Shown here: in pieces, positions 23,794-35,461 of the stretch
How positions within the stretch are numbered: the first letter of the stretch is position 1
Layout: every line of letters starts with the position of its first letter
Source: Thuidium tamariscinum
Lineage: Eukaryota > Streptophyta > Bryopsida > Hypnales > Thuidiaceae
DNA length: 64,000 bases
Assembly (NCBI GenBank): GCA_947034885.2
Contig: OZ019759.1
Location: forward strand, 14,572,501 to 14,636,500
Reading direction: 5' to 3'
Position numbers and translations under genes: made by a program
The notes under the pieces: generated by a model
Database searches by the model: none
What the model was told of the DNA's origin: nothing
Seen by the model: only the letters and a program-made list of their open reading frames with translations

Positions 23794-24731
23794 TTAACCC
23801 CTAAAGGACCAAGAGTCCCCTCGGGGAACTTTAAGAATTAGGGCAGGTACTTGTGACTTCAATTTTCAATGAATTTTATTGAAATTTTCACATAAGATAA
23901 AAAAACTGATTAGCTCCGTGGAAATATTAATTTTTTTTCAATTGGTGACCAGGAGCAAAAGTTATGCCATCGTAAACATAATTTTCATGTTGCCGGGTAG
24001 AAAAAAAAATCTACAAAAACTTCAAAATTAAAAAAATAAATTTTTTTTCTTATAGATTATATTTTTGTCTACAAGTAAAGCTTTGATTCATTCCATTTGG
24101 ATTAGTAATGTGAAAGTTATGAACAATCTTGTTTTTCGGGCAATCTAAGCATCTTCTTGAAAAAATAACTTATAGGATTCATTTGTGAATGCAATTTTCA
24201 CAATTTTTCAAAAAAAATTGTTGGACAAGGTTGATTTTGTTTTCTAGAACAATATCACCATTGGGATTATTGTGTTTCAATTCCATCTATGAGATATTTG
24301 CAATTTAGTTTTTCTTTCAATCTTGGACCTACATCTACTTGACAATTTTTTAAAGAATGAAAAAAAGTCTTTATTTTGTGAATTTTTTTTCCTAAGCTCT
24401 TAGCTCAATTTCTCAATTAAAAAAAAATTTAATTCAAGGTCTGTAGTGCAAAAAAATTACATAAATGGAGGACAAAGTCATTTGAAGTTGCAAACTAGAG
24501 TTTAAGAAAACTTTGTTTTCCAACTTTGAATGCTCATATCTTCCTATCTATACGGTCAAACTTCATGAAATTTTCACCACATCATCTTAGTTAAGTAAAG
24601 TTCAAGATCCTATGGTTAGATTCTAAAAATTTAGTTTTTTTGTTTTTCATGGATGAATGGAACAAAAATGGCAGTTTTGAGTGGTTTTGGGTTGAAAAAC
24701 GGTCGTGGTCCTTTCAGGGTTGCTAGCAGGC

Positions 24732-24776
24732 GAGCCTGGGAGCGTGAGCCTGTGAGCCTGTGAGCCTGTGAGCGGG
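24732..24776. repeat. 8-bp GTGAGCCT tandem repeats
   Basis: GTGAGCCT is repeated about four times within a G-rich stretch that ends in GAGCGGG. A comparable GTGAGC-rich stretch lies inverted near 40308-40362, so these may be subterminal repeats of the TTAA-bordered element (inference). Confidence 0.6.
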
Positions 24777-24807
24777 AAAAAAAAATTCACAAAAATTGAT
24801 GAAGGAT

Positions 24808-24860
24808 CTATGACCGTAGATGGTCCTATGACCGTAGATGGTCCTATGACCGTGGTTGCC
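24808..24860. repeat. 18-bp tandem repeats
   Basis: CTATGACCGTAGATGGTC occurs at 24808 and 24826 and, diverged, at 24844. Each unit contains a short inverted repeat. Confidence 0.8.
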
Positions 24861-25179
24861 AAAATATACATTATCTGTCACTTATTTGTTCATTGTTTAG
24901 GAAATTGTTTTAGAACAATTTAAATTCATGGTAAGAGTATAGGGTTTAGGGTTTAGGGGAATACCTTTGTCCAATAAGACAACTAATTGATTATTCTTTA
25001 TATGATTTTCTACAAGACAAAGATTAAATATTATTTAAATAAATATAAATGAAGCAATAAACATTTTTATGCAAGAAAATGAAATACATCAAAGAAGTAG
25101 CCATAAAACACACAAATCCAATCATAATAAAAATCAATACACAAAAGTTTGATCCAAGAGATTTATCAATCTTCTGAAT

Positions 25180-28100
25180 CTAAATCGCTGTAGACTCTGT
25201 TGCAGAATCTGAACCTGTAGATGACTCTGAGGACTCTCTACCCTCAGATGCAGACACATCTACAAACTGCAAGACATTTAGAGCATAAGTATCTTTACGG
25301 TGCTTTGGTTTGGAACAACCAAACTCCGCAAAGGCACTTGCCAATTGCTCAGCATAGATAGGGAGCTCAAAAGTCTTCTCTGGGCTGATGAGAAGACTTT
25401 GTTTTGGAATGATGAAAGAAGTTGGCATCAATCTACGACCTCTGCAAAAAAATAAGACATGGTATTAGGTTTCTGGAACACAAAAGAGAATCAAACATGT
25501 GAAAAAATAATTTAAATATTGCCAACTTACTTACTAGATTTCCCCTTGCGAACAAACTTGCGAGGCACCACAGGCATGTCCTCCAAATCCTGTGAAGGCT
25601 CCACCACCGGCGTTGACTGCACTGTTTCTACTACACGCTCGAGTGACTTCTTCATCGGCTTGAGGATAGCATTATAAATGTCTTTGTTGCCCTCTAAAGC
25701 CACAATGTGGCGTCCAGTGGCACGGCAAGCTGTAATGCATGCACCTATTGCGAATGAAATAAAATGTATTAGTGCTTTGATTGAATTTGTGAAATACAAT
25801 TATAGTGTAAAAGATTTGAATTAAACACTGACCTGTAGATGCGGTGCAATCCAATATCAAATCTCCTTCAATGCTTGTAGCTTCGAGGAGGATGGTAAAA
25901 AACCTTGGATCTTTTTCACGCCCACCTCGCCAAGGCCACTCCCCATTCATGGCCATGTCATATGGATGGGTGTAGTTCATGAGCATGTCATCCTCTGCAA
26001 CATCAACACCTGCCTTTGCCATAATATTGGTTTTCTTGAAGGAAAATTTGGATGGTCCCTTGGAGCCAAGCTTCTTCACAAGCAAGGTGACTCCAAACTT
26101 CTGTGTCTGCACATTTAGGCCAAATGTACATTAGAACGCTTAAAATGTAGGGAAATATACAATTTTGATGAAAGACACTAAAAGTCAATTGAAATTACCG
26201 TCTTGGTCTTCTCTGCAGCCGAGGTAAGGTGCATGCGGTTCATCCCCATCCACTCCTTCTTGTGCACCAAGTCATACGCCTCACAAACTCCAGCAATGTC
26301 TTGCCTGGACTTCATACTGTATGAGTGAAACACTATGATGCATCCATGGTCTTGTAGATGCTCCATGGCAAAGCTACAAGCTGATTGTAGTGCTTCCGCC
26401 TCTACATCTGCGTTCCACTCTGGCACATCGTTTGGTGATGAAGAAAGCCCTGGCACGGGTAAATTCTCAGGGCAATCAATGAAAATGACATCCACCCCTA
26501 CTCGCACGTTTGGCACACCTTCAAACATGCGAGTCTTCCCATTTGACATCTGCAAATATGTAATACAACTCCGAATTAGTTAAAAAATAAAACAAGAATC
26601 AAATGACTTGAAATAAAACAATGAAGTTCAAAAATGACAATAAACATTGGTACCTTCTCTAGAAATTGTACCACGTCCTTGTACAAAGTCGGTTTGTCTT
26701 CCTCCATGTCGTCTGCAAGGTCTTGAATGGAGAAGTTGAGGATTAAATCCTCACTCTTCACCGCATCATCTTCAGTGAGGACCATACCTTGTGTAACATG
26801 TGTGATGACTTCTTCGGTGAGCTGGGAGAGAGTGACCTTTCTCACCACTTTGGATTCCATCTGTGAACCTTGATCCACTGTAGAAGATGGCACCCCTTGT
26901 GCCCCTGCTTCCTCCTTCTTCTTACCTTTGCCTTTGCCCTTTTCTTCCTTGTCCTTGTCTTCCTGGTCTTTCTGTGCTTTCTTTGCTGCTCGCTCAGCAT
27001 TTTTTTTCTCCTTGTTTTCAAGGTGAAGTTGGACTCGAGCTGCTTTCTTTCTGTCAACAGCATCCCTCCTTGCAATGGCCCTCCTTCTTGCGTTCTGATC
27101 AAGTCCAACAAACTCATCGACGTCACAGTCCACGACCCCTTTTCCATCCAAAGACCTCCTCAGCTCAATCTCTGATGGTGGAGTGAACTCGAGTGTACAA
27201 TCAAGGTACCACCCTCCTGAAGTAAGATGCGCCGTAGTATAAGTTCGGAGTTGGTGTGCACTAAACATGCAAGCTGAAGAACCACGATCAAGGAATGCTG
27301 GCAGAAACGGAGGGAGGTCTAAGCGTGCGATTGCCCCTTTTCCTTCAAGCTCAAATTTAAAATACCTGCAACACAAGGATAAACATTTTAAAGGGACATT
27401 TTTGATCATGCCAATATAACTAGGAGAATAATATTATATTTGAAAATTCCATTAATGGATAGGTCAACAATTTTGAGAATAATAGAAGCAAATAAAAGTT
27501 TAAAAAGTAGAATACACTTTCTTCAAGACAGTACATTATAATTCATAACTGAAGTCCTCATCTTCTAGAATTCAGTGATATTCGATTCAAAATGTAGACA
27601 TGCTTGCATGTCAATTTAGCCTTAACAAATGAACCTCATATAAAAAATTAATAATTTAGAAACACAAAAAATGAATCACTTTAATTTCTAAGTCATGAAA
27701 GACACATAACTGAATATTATCCATAATTGGTATAAAAAAATAGAATAGTACATACCGGAAAAGCACTCTCCGAACTGCAGTAGCTGAACCTTCGTGCGCC
27801 ATGAAGGAGTCACCCTTCTTAAAGTAATTTTGGCCCTTGAAATAATTCATAAAGCCATGATCCCATATAATGACCCTCCACTTCTCAATGTACTCTACCA
27901 AGTACTGTGGTTGTGTTGGGATCTTGTAATTGATCATGATGTTATCTTGCTTCACCACCGAATCAAAGTATTCCAAAGCCGCATCTTCAATCTAAAAACA
28001 TATTGCAAACCAAAATGCACACTTCAATATTTCATTAAGTGAATATAAAGGCTAAAATGCCATATTGAGAACAAATAATGAAAAGCTACAAACCAATGTA

Positions 28101-29687
28101 CACAACCAATTCATTACTTACCCCTGCATACCAAACGCATTTGGCAAGAAATTGAGGAAGGAGAAGCTCGGAAACAGGTTTCGGTGGGAACTTTCGTGCT
28201 TCACGAGATGGAACAGAAGAATTCCACCAGCTCAAGATCTTGATCTTGTGCGCTGAAGTCATACTACACGTGGCCACAAGTTGCAGTTTCTCCAATGTCA
28301 TCTCGAGCACTTCATTGGTGCTCCAATGCCTCTCCACCTATATAAGAAATCTTCAGATTTTTAGTTCCAAATCCATTTATTGAAAGACCAACACATAATC
28401 ATGCACCACATTTATACATTACTCACCTCCTCAAGAAAGCCAGGTCCATTGTAAGGGTTAGCCACTACTAGCAGTTTGCCCATCTTCCCCATCAAAACCT
28501 TGGTTTTCTCCCTAGCTCCTTCCCGCATAGCCTGGGCAGCCAGTTCTGCCTTCCTATCGCATTCTGCTGTAACATCATTATACTTTCTCACTGCAGAATC
28601 TGCAGCTTGAGAAATCTCTTGCTGCATAATAAACCAATTTTGGAAATTAGTAAATCCCAGAGTTCAAACGTTTGTCAATTTGAACAATATATAATTTCTA
28701 TAGGAAATAAATTCTTACCCTGAAAATGAAGGACGTGAAAACCTCCACGGGTATGCTGTACCACTTTCGAGAAACCTTGTTTTCAAGACACTTCTTCTTC
28801 TCTGAGGGCCTTAGAAGATCTGCAAACCTTTCAATTGGTAGAAGTCCATACTTTTGCACTTGGTACAAAGTATGTACCAAGTTAGTCTTGACATGAGAGT
28901 CCTCCACCGATCTGTACGTCATCAATGACAATGAAATCAAAGTAAGTCTTATTTTCTACTAAAGAAACATAAAATAAAATTGTAAACAACTGAAATCTTG
29001 AAAACATTTGAATTGGAGAACTTACTTGTTGATATCATGCATCACTTGCATAATAAGCTCCGTTCTCCCTTTAGTATCCAATAGAATGCTATCCACAACA
29101 TAGTGCCACTTTGGGATCAAAGTATAACACCTATCTATGAGATTCATCCAGGCAATTCTTCTGTGATTCCCATCGCAAATGAAGAACTTCAAGTTCTTCA
29201 GGGACTTGAGTTTGACCGTGGACTCTAGATACCGCTCAAATACCTCATTCTTTTCTCTCCAAATGGGGTCCCATTCACTCATCTCAGCCTCAGTGAACTC
29301 TGAGCTGTATCCTTCCTCATTCGTGGTAGACACGTAGAAAGCAGCCGCTCCATCCTGATATCCCCCAGCAAATTCTTGCTCCAACTTGACAATATCAAAA
29401 GCTAGAGTAGGCCTTACCATGGGCATGGCTACTAGCCTGCAAAGGGGAATGCGAAGCCGATAAAGCTCTTCGGGCTTTATGCGAAGTTGGGAGAGAATGT
29501 CCACTGAATCGCCCTTTTGAATACGCCTCAAGTCGTCCTCCAACATTTTCTTCTCCTCTTCATCGTAAATCATTTCCATTGGAAGGTCTTCCTCTCCTCC
29601 GACAATATGTGGTTGTCTTGCCTCATCTATTTTTGGAGTCTCATAGATGGTTTCCGCTTGAGTTTCTTTGACAGGTGAGACATCCAT
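25180..29687 (-). CDS. ParB-like / beta-class N4/N6 DNA amino-methyltransferase, 10 exons, 1102 residues
   Basis: Ten minus-strand exons with GT-AG borders and matching phases: 29687-29026, 28911-28719, 28621-28427, 28337-28122, 27991-27756, 27365-26654, 26549-26199, 26106-25833, 25744-25535, 25439-25180. They total 3309 bases with no stop before 25180. Residues ~60-220 include FFICDGNHRRIAW, the D-G-N-H-R block of ParB/sulfiredoxin-fold domains. Residues ~600-670 are a K/E-rich coil (EDKDKEEKGKGKGKKKEE). VDVIFIDCPE (~763) stands at motif IV, the place of catalytic (D/S)PP(Y/W). LDCTASTG plus ACITACRATGRHIVALE across the exon 8/9 junction is motif I, the SAM-binding D-x-F-x-G-x-G plus G-R-x-x-x-x-x-E. 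Motif IV before motif I is the beta-class order. ParB-methylase fusions are known in bacteria and phages; a spliced form in a plant transposon is unusual. Catalysis is uncertain because motif IV reads DCPE. Confidence 0.75.
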
Positions 29688-29922
29688 CTGGAAGTACAAG
29701 TTCAAAGATATTATTGATTGAGAGCAAAGTCAACAAAAAAAATGTACTAATCGTGTAAGCACGTAACAAAATTTGCAATGTTAATTGCTTTACTAATATA
29801 ATGATATTTCTCAATTGAAAAATGCTCAGGTGAGATTGAGACAAAATGAGCCTTTACAAGGCTTTGTTTATGGGCCATACAAAGAAATATTGCTAGGATG
29901 ATTGAACCTAAGGAAACCAAAT

Positions 29923-32815
29923 CTACCCTATGATGTCAACATCATCATCCTCAGAGTCAGAACTGAGGATGATGACCTTGTAAGTATAAAATTTACCAGC
30001 GTGGTTTGATTCATAGGCTTCCTCAAACGGAGGACTAGAACTAGCATTGGAGAGTTCTATAGCAGAGGAATACTCTGTTTCTGAGCTCTCTGAAGAAAAC
30101 CAAGGACCGGGGCCACGGTTCCAACTCAATCTATCTCCCTCAAAATCATTGGCAGCTCGCTCAGCAGCATCCATTATATCTGCAAAACTCACCAGAGTTT
30201 GTTCTTCGTCACTAGAATCACTTGAGAGTGGTACGCCAGGCTGTGGCCACTTCTTTGGCTCCGATGGTCCTCCAATGTCAAGAGCTGGAAAAGATTGCTC
30301 TAGGGGGGGTTGCTTCTCTGTAAAGGAAGTCTTCAAACGTTTACCTCTTCGTTGACCATCCTGCAAAAAATGAAAAAAAAAATATAAATGAATATTTACA
30401 ACTATTCAATGACAAATGAAATTAGGCATTTGTGAAGAATGAAATAGCAAAGAAGCATGTTCATAAGGTTATCTATCTTTATTCCAACAAGAATATAGTA
30501 ATATGACATCAAAATAATATCAATAGAATCCTTTATGAAAACTTTCAAGGACGTTAAAGACTTAGAGAATTTTAATTTTACAAAATCTTTTCTCTTACTT
30601 TTTTATTGCGTTTCCACCAATTGTCCCTAAACCCTTAGGAATGCTTATGAAGAAAAAATAGTTTGACCCTTTCAACAAATGAAAATCTAGGGTACCATGA
30701 GGTAACATGGAAAGGACCGTCGGATCCGACGGTCCTCCCCGTGGCACCTCGTGGTACCCTAGATTTCCATACTTCAAGAAAATTTATTGACTTCATAGAT
30801 TAAGGATTTTGTATGAAAAAATTCATCACCATCTTTATACACATCAATAATCATCCGGACTTGTAATAAACATTCCAAATATTAAAAAATATCTTTGATT
30901 CATGGGGAAGGTGCAAGATTCAAGGGGATGAATAATAATAAATTGAAACAAAAATTAAAACACAATATCAAATTATATAAACTTTGACATGGAGAATACT
31001 TCAACAAATACGAATGAAAGTGAAATGTCAGGAGGACTCACCTTCTCAGAATTCTTCATCACATCATCAGATGAGGTCGTACAAGGCTGAGGTACCTGAG
31101 AGAGAAAAAAATATCATGACCCCGAAACCAACGGTCACCTGGATGAAACCAAATTCTGGGTACCTTGACTCTCTCGAGATCTTACCGTCGGATCCGACGG
31201 TAGTCTGGCCGGTACCTCGCGGTACTCTGACTTCGATGCCCGATATTCAAAAATGAAATCAAAAACCAAATTCCCGAAGTACAGTCTGACTATATGGATG
31301 GAATTCCGTTCAATTTTCCATGAACAACACCTGCTAAGGTTTCACTCCACGAAGATTGGAGAGCTCGAAAACTAAGTCCGAATGAACCAGCCAGCATCCT
31401 CATGAACTTTAAAACTCAATCCTGAATCAGGTGCCTTCTTTGAAGTCAAGGGCGCCTTCTTGCTGTGCCGAAATGGGGGGTAGTAGGAGCTACCCCACGA
31501 ATCACCGTCGGATCCGACGGTGTTTCCTGGGGTAGCTCCTGCTACCCCCAATTCCGGCACAGCGACGAAAAATATCAGACATTTCGGCTCAGCGAGGAGA
31601 AAAGACAAGTCGTAGACTACCTGGAGATCAATTCCGAAGTACCTGCGAGATCAAACTAAAGAAAACAGCACCTGCAGGTACTGAGATGATACCAAAACAA
31701 AATTTCACATTAATATGCATGAAGTTTAGCGTACCTCTTCTTCAACCTGTGAATGAAGCTTGGCATTTGAATTTCGTTTTTATCTTCTCTGAGAAGCTAG
31801 ACTTCATTGTCAATTCCGTAGATATTGAAAACGAGGGGTACCCCCAAATCCTCCTAACTGAGAGAAACAATCGCAAATAACACCTGTAGAATATTGGGCA
31901 CCATCTCCGGGGCCTAGCATCCGCATGCCGTGACTCTGGTTTTCGGCGTGGGGAGCATCTCCGGCAACGTTGGATCCAAGTGCCGGGAGTGAGGTTTCTT
32001 CCGGAGCGACCTTGGCTCGAGGCAGCCTGGACGAGCCTCAGCGGCTTGGATGCCTGAAATTGTGAACATCTGCGGCGCTAAGACGGCTCCCCCCACTCCC
32101 CGTGATTCACTAAATTGAAGCAGAATGTTTGGAACGTTCAGATTCTGGGGTACTCGGACTCGCCCCTGAAGGTCACGTCGGATTCGACGGAGATTTCTGC
32201 CGAGGGTTGGGGTACTCACAGAATTGAGAATTCGAGACTACATTGGGAAAAAAAAATCCTGTCAAGGCGCCACGACCGGCACGCGCTGGGGCGGGGGAGC
32301 ATCTGCGCGAGGACCTCGGGGATAGGGTGCGCCACGACTAGCGCGTGTCGTGGCGGGAGAGCATCCGCGCCTCCACCGCGGGGAGCGCTCGCGCCACGAC
32401 CAACGCGCGCTGTGGCGGGGGAGCAGCCGCGCCACCACCGGCGCAAGGAGATTCGTGGCGAGGGAGCGTGAAATTCGTTGGAGTCGCGCAATCTGGAGGC
32501 AACAGGCTGGTGGCGCGCGCTCGCTGCTGGAGCGCGCAACAGGGTGGTGGCGCGCAGGCTGGTGGCGCACGCTCTGACGTCCAAGCTCGTGTGCGGACTA
32601 AGGTTGCACACGTTGGGTCCTGGGCTGCTGGTACTCAGGATGCCGTGACGGGCTACCACTAACAAGAAGATCCACACTTTGCATTCCATTTCACTTAGAG
32701 AGTCCATTAAGCTGCTTACCTGAGGAGCGGGGGTCGTTTGCGGCCTTCTTGGATTCCTCACTTCAGCTCCCGTCGCCTCCCCTTGTTTGGAGCGACTCCG
32801 CGTGGCGCGCGTCAT
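29923..32815 (-). CDS. small acidic nuclear-type protein, three exons
   Basis: The exons are 32815-32720 (ATG, MTRATRSRSKQ, ending at CAG|GTAAGC), 31095-31042 and 30360-29923, all in phase 0 with GT-AG borders, for about 195 residues. The product starts basic and continues with KRLKTS and serine/acidic clusters (SSDSSDEEQT, SSDSEDDDVD); no known domain is recognised. It lies 235 bp upstream of the methyltransferase on the same strand and may be its partner, or extra upstream exons of it. I found no good splice donor in the right phase to join them. A possible micro-exon near 31650-31740 is unproven. Introns 1 and 2 carry the palindromic hairpins and a GC-rich 62-bp repeat. Confidence 0.5.
30683..30766. 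repeat. foldback hairpin 1, core CCGTCGGATCCGACGG
   Basis: The palindromic core is at 30717-30732. The arms 30683-30724 and 30725-30766 are reverse-complementary with a handful of mismatches and no loop (TCTAGGGTACCATGAGGT against the complement of ACCTCGTGGTACCCTAGA). It lies in an intron of the small acidic gene. Confidence 0.85.
31155..31237. repeat. foldback hairpin 2, core CCGTCGGATCCGACGG
   Basis: Core at 31185-31200, flanked by more diverged arms (TCTGGGTACCTT on the left, GGTACTCTGA on the right). Located in an intron of the small acidic gene. Confidence 0.7.
31462..31564. repeat. foldback hairpin 3, core CCGTCGGATCCGACGG
   Basis: Core at 31505-31520. Arms of about 50 bases pair well: GTAGTAGGAGCTACCCC on the left with GGGGTAGCTCCTGCTACCCC on the right, and GCTGTGCCG with CGGCACAGC further out. 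The arm sequence differs from hairpin 1 although the core is the same. Confidence 0.85.
32144..32222. repeat. foldback hairpin 4, diverged core
   Basis: The core reads ACGTCGGATTCGACGG (32175-32190), two changes from the shared palindrome. The outer arms TTCTGGGGTACTC and GGGTACTCACAGAA are partly complementary. It looks like an older copy. Confidence 0.6.
32267..32452. repeat. 62-bp GC-rich tandem repeat in intron 1
   Basis: GCGCCACGAC recurs at 32267, 32329, 32391 and (variant) 32429. The first three are exactly 62 bases apart and carry GTGGCGGGGGAGCA-type blocks. Strongly CpG-rich; it lies in the first intron of the small acidic gene and could act as a CpG-island-like control region (inference). 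Confidence 0.75.
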
Positions 32816-34369
32816 CGTTGAAGGGCTCTGCAAGAGAAACGAAACTTCTTGAGGTACAGGAAGACCTACTAAGGAATGACACTCGCCATGGGAGCTGTGC
32901 ACAAGCGCACACAGATGGAGAAACTCTCTAGCGCAGGTGATCTGCACTGAGCAGGTGTGAGGAGGTCGTTGCGAATGCTGGACGCGGGGGCAAATGCAGC
33001 CCAAAGTTGGACACGGTGAGTGAAAGATCCGAATTCCATTTCCGAATAGAGACAAGAGAATTCAGAGGATCCGCAGGTGGAAGGTGCGCTCTGAACTCCC
33101 GATCCTTGCTTTTCGGGACAAGTGGGATTCTGCAGGCTTGTAGGAGCTGGCACGACTCGGCATTCGAGACACGTTTCAGTCACCGGAGCAGTCCTGATTC
33201 TAGGACGTTGCAGCCTTGCAAGTGATCAAGGAATTTTGGAAAGTGAACCCGTTGAGCAATAAATCAGGTCCTGGACATGCACGTCATTCAAGGTACACGC
33301 ATAGCAATCTGCATTCTTCTCATACATGGTTTTGGACGAGGTTAGACCGACTACTGTTCCTTTTTCTGGGAGAAATGTAGCCTGAATTATGACAAGGACC
33401 AAGACAGTTTTCATTTGTCCATTTAACGCTTAGTGTTGATGATACAGGATTCGAAATCACGGAGTGAACTTTTGTATTCAGAATTCTTGAGATTTACTAG
33501 TAATGCTAGAAAGGGTAAACCAGGCGCACTACTTCCCACCCAAATATTTCGGTGTGCTTTGGAAGCATAAATCATTACATTTGATTCACTGCCTCAGGTT
33601 CTTGAATCAGTCATTTGTCTTTGTTGCGTTTAGGGTTTAGCTTACATTGATAGACTACAGAATAAGCCGTGAACAATATAACAATCTATCATTATTGTCC
33701 TAATTAAATTTTAAGTATTTGAAATGAATTTTGTTTAAGACTCATCATGCATGCCAAAAATTTCATTCAAGAAGAAAATTGAGAACACCTAAAGCTTTTC
33801 TAAACCTAAAGAATGACATAGTCAAAACAATTATTTACAATTTACTCCATTAATGATCAAGAGGCCTTGTAGATGTGGAAATGAGTAGGAAGACAATCAT
33901 TGTAAAAGAGAGTGACTTCCAGAAAATTCTTTTTGGTACCGTCTATAGTTTCCCTCCCTCTGAAATTGAGTACCCTATTTCTTTCACTGTATGAGTACTT
34001 GGTCTAACCCTCTTACATCTAAATTGAAGTCTACGATTAGTCTATAATGTCTCCTCTTACATGAACGCACTGTAAACTATAACTTCTACTTATGTATTTC
34101 ATTTTAGTTTAGAGAAACTTGGAAGTGCACCCTCATTTCCTATGGAGCTTTCTCACTGTAATCTTAGATCTATATATCCTAGTTTCGTAGAAGGTTTAGA
34201 TGTATACTCTACTCTTTCAATTAAAAGCATATCGTTGTTATCGATTCTAATGCCAATGAAGAATTCTGGAGAGATGAGCCTTTGTCTATCATGGCTCCTA
34301 TTTTAATCTTTACATAAAGTAAATGTCCAATAGATGGAAGGCAGTGAAGGGTGAAGGAGTTGGAATAGA
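32816..34369. other. upstream region between divergent genes, no clear gene
   Basis: Contains the presumed promoter of the minus-strand small acidic gene just above 32815. Open frames here (for example minus 32869-33183) overlap in several frames and show no domain. From 33.4 to 34.3 kb the sequence is AT-rich with nothing recognised. Confidence 0.35.
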
Positions 34370-34690
34370 CTACAAGTTTCTTACATTCTCAACTTCATCT
34401 GGAGGTGCAGGTTCGTAAGCCTCCAAATTGGGGTTGAAATCGCCATGCCCTGCCTCCACATCCTTGTGCACAGCAATCACAGACTCGCCGCTTGCTCCAC
34501 CTTCAAAACGTAGAGTCTTCCGAGTTTCAACAGCTCCTGAGTCACTCGACTTAGAGAGAGCCCTCTTAGCCCGTGTCATCCTAGCCCTACGGAGATCTCT
34601 ATTGGAAGAAAAAAGAAACAATCTTCGCTTTCTCCTCTTTCTAACAGGCTGTGAGTTATCAACAATAGAAGTCTGGCCCTCTAAGAGCAT
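34370..34690 (-). CDS. small basic hypothetical protein, 106 residues
   Basis: The ATG at 34690 opens a frame ending TAA/TAG at 34370, preceded by an in-frame TGA about a dozen bases upstream. The product has a strong nuclear-localisation-like cluster (RKRRKRRLFLF, RDLRRARMTRAKR) and an acidic C-terminal part. No family is recognised. It lies between the small acidic gene and the SWIM gene within the TTAA-bordered interval. It could be a real small nuclear protein, an exon of a longer gene, or chance. Confidence 0.35.
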   Translation of the reverse strand: MLLEGQTSIVDNSQPVRKRRKRRLFLFSSNRDLRRARMTRAKRALSKSSDSGAVETRKTLRFEGGASGESVIAVHKDVEAGHGDFNPNLEAYEPAPPDEVENVRNL

Positions 34691-34699
34691 ACGCGTAAA

Positions 34700-35461
34700 G
34701 CATCAAGGTCCTGAACTATGTAAGAAAAAAACCTCTGAGACAACGAACAAGACAATCTGAAATGAGCATTGTTTCTGAAGGGGAGGATCTAAATAGTCTT
34801 CAAATGTGGAAGTTTGCCTTAACTATGCAGTCGGCGGTACTACGTTTCTTTGTCCAACACTATGCCCAATACTCATAAACGTGCCGTCTTAGCCAACGTC
34901 CTTCCGTTGCCGTCATTTCGCATGCCGTCAGAGATTCCCGCACATCAATGATATCCAAGAATGATATTTCCGGGTGCCGCCAAATCTTGAATGAATCAAC
35001 TACGCATGTATTTGCTGTCATAGAATCCAAAGAATTTAATTAGTTCATCTAAGTACTATTTCAGAACTGAATGTGGCACACTCAAAAGGTACAAGAAGCA
35101 TACAAGTACTATAGTAGTAGATAATATTTAGAATTTCAATGTAATTACTATATGAAAATTTCAACATTTCAAAATTGAAAGCATTAATAGAATGTCCCAT
35201 AAATTAGTAATTAAGAACAATACCATTTCAAATTTTCACTAAGCGGCGGCTTCAATAAAGGACGTTAACAATGAGAAAGCAGGTCCTACCATCATTGAAC
35301 TTCATAGTGAAATTAATGAGCTCCGTTGTTCTTGCCACATAAATCATTTGTGGTGACTGCTGTAACCCCTTCATTCCCAAAACTCTTCCTTATGAATTCT
35401 AAATACTCTTACCAGAGTCTCCCTTTTTAGTATTGGATTGGATTGGTCTATTGCTAGAAAT
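34700..35461. other. leader region of the SWIM gene
   Basis: AT-rich with a short GC-richer stretch near 34830-34960 (GCCGTC and CCGTTGCCGTCA motifs) that may be promoter sequence for the gene starting at 35462. No TATA box stands out. Confidence 0.3.

Noticed and set aside
24706-24719. TGGTCCTTTCAGGG as the true right end of a short element starting at 23798
   Set aside because: It matches only 12 of 14 bases and is not followed by TTAA, whereas the copy at 40382-40395 is exact and adjoins TTAA. Kept as a caveat.
29923-32815. Small acidic gene as the 5' exons of the methyltransferase gene
   Set aside because: The good donor sites near its end (GG|GTAGAT, G|GTAAAT) are out of phase with the methyltransferase's first exon, which begins exactly at ATG.
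32216-33055. 279-codon minus-strand frame across the GC-rich repeat
   Set aside because: Most of its length comes from the GC-rich 62-bp repeat; only the internal MTRATRSRSKQ exon ending at a strong donor is supported.
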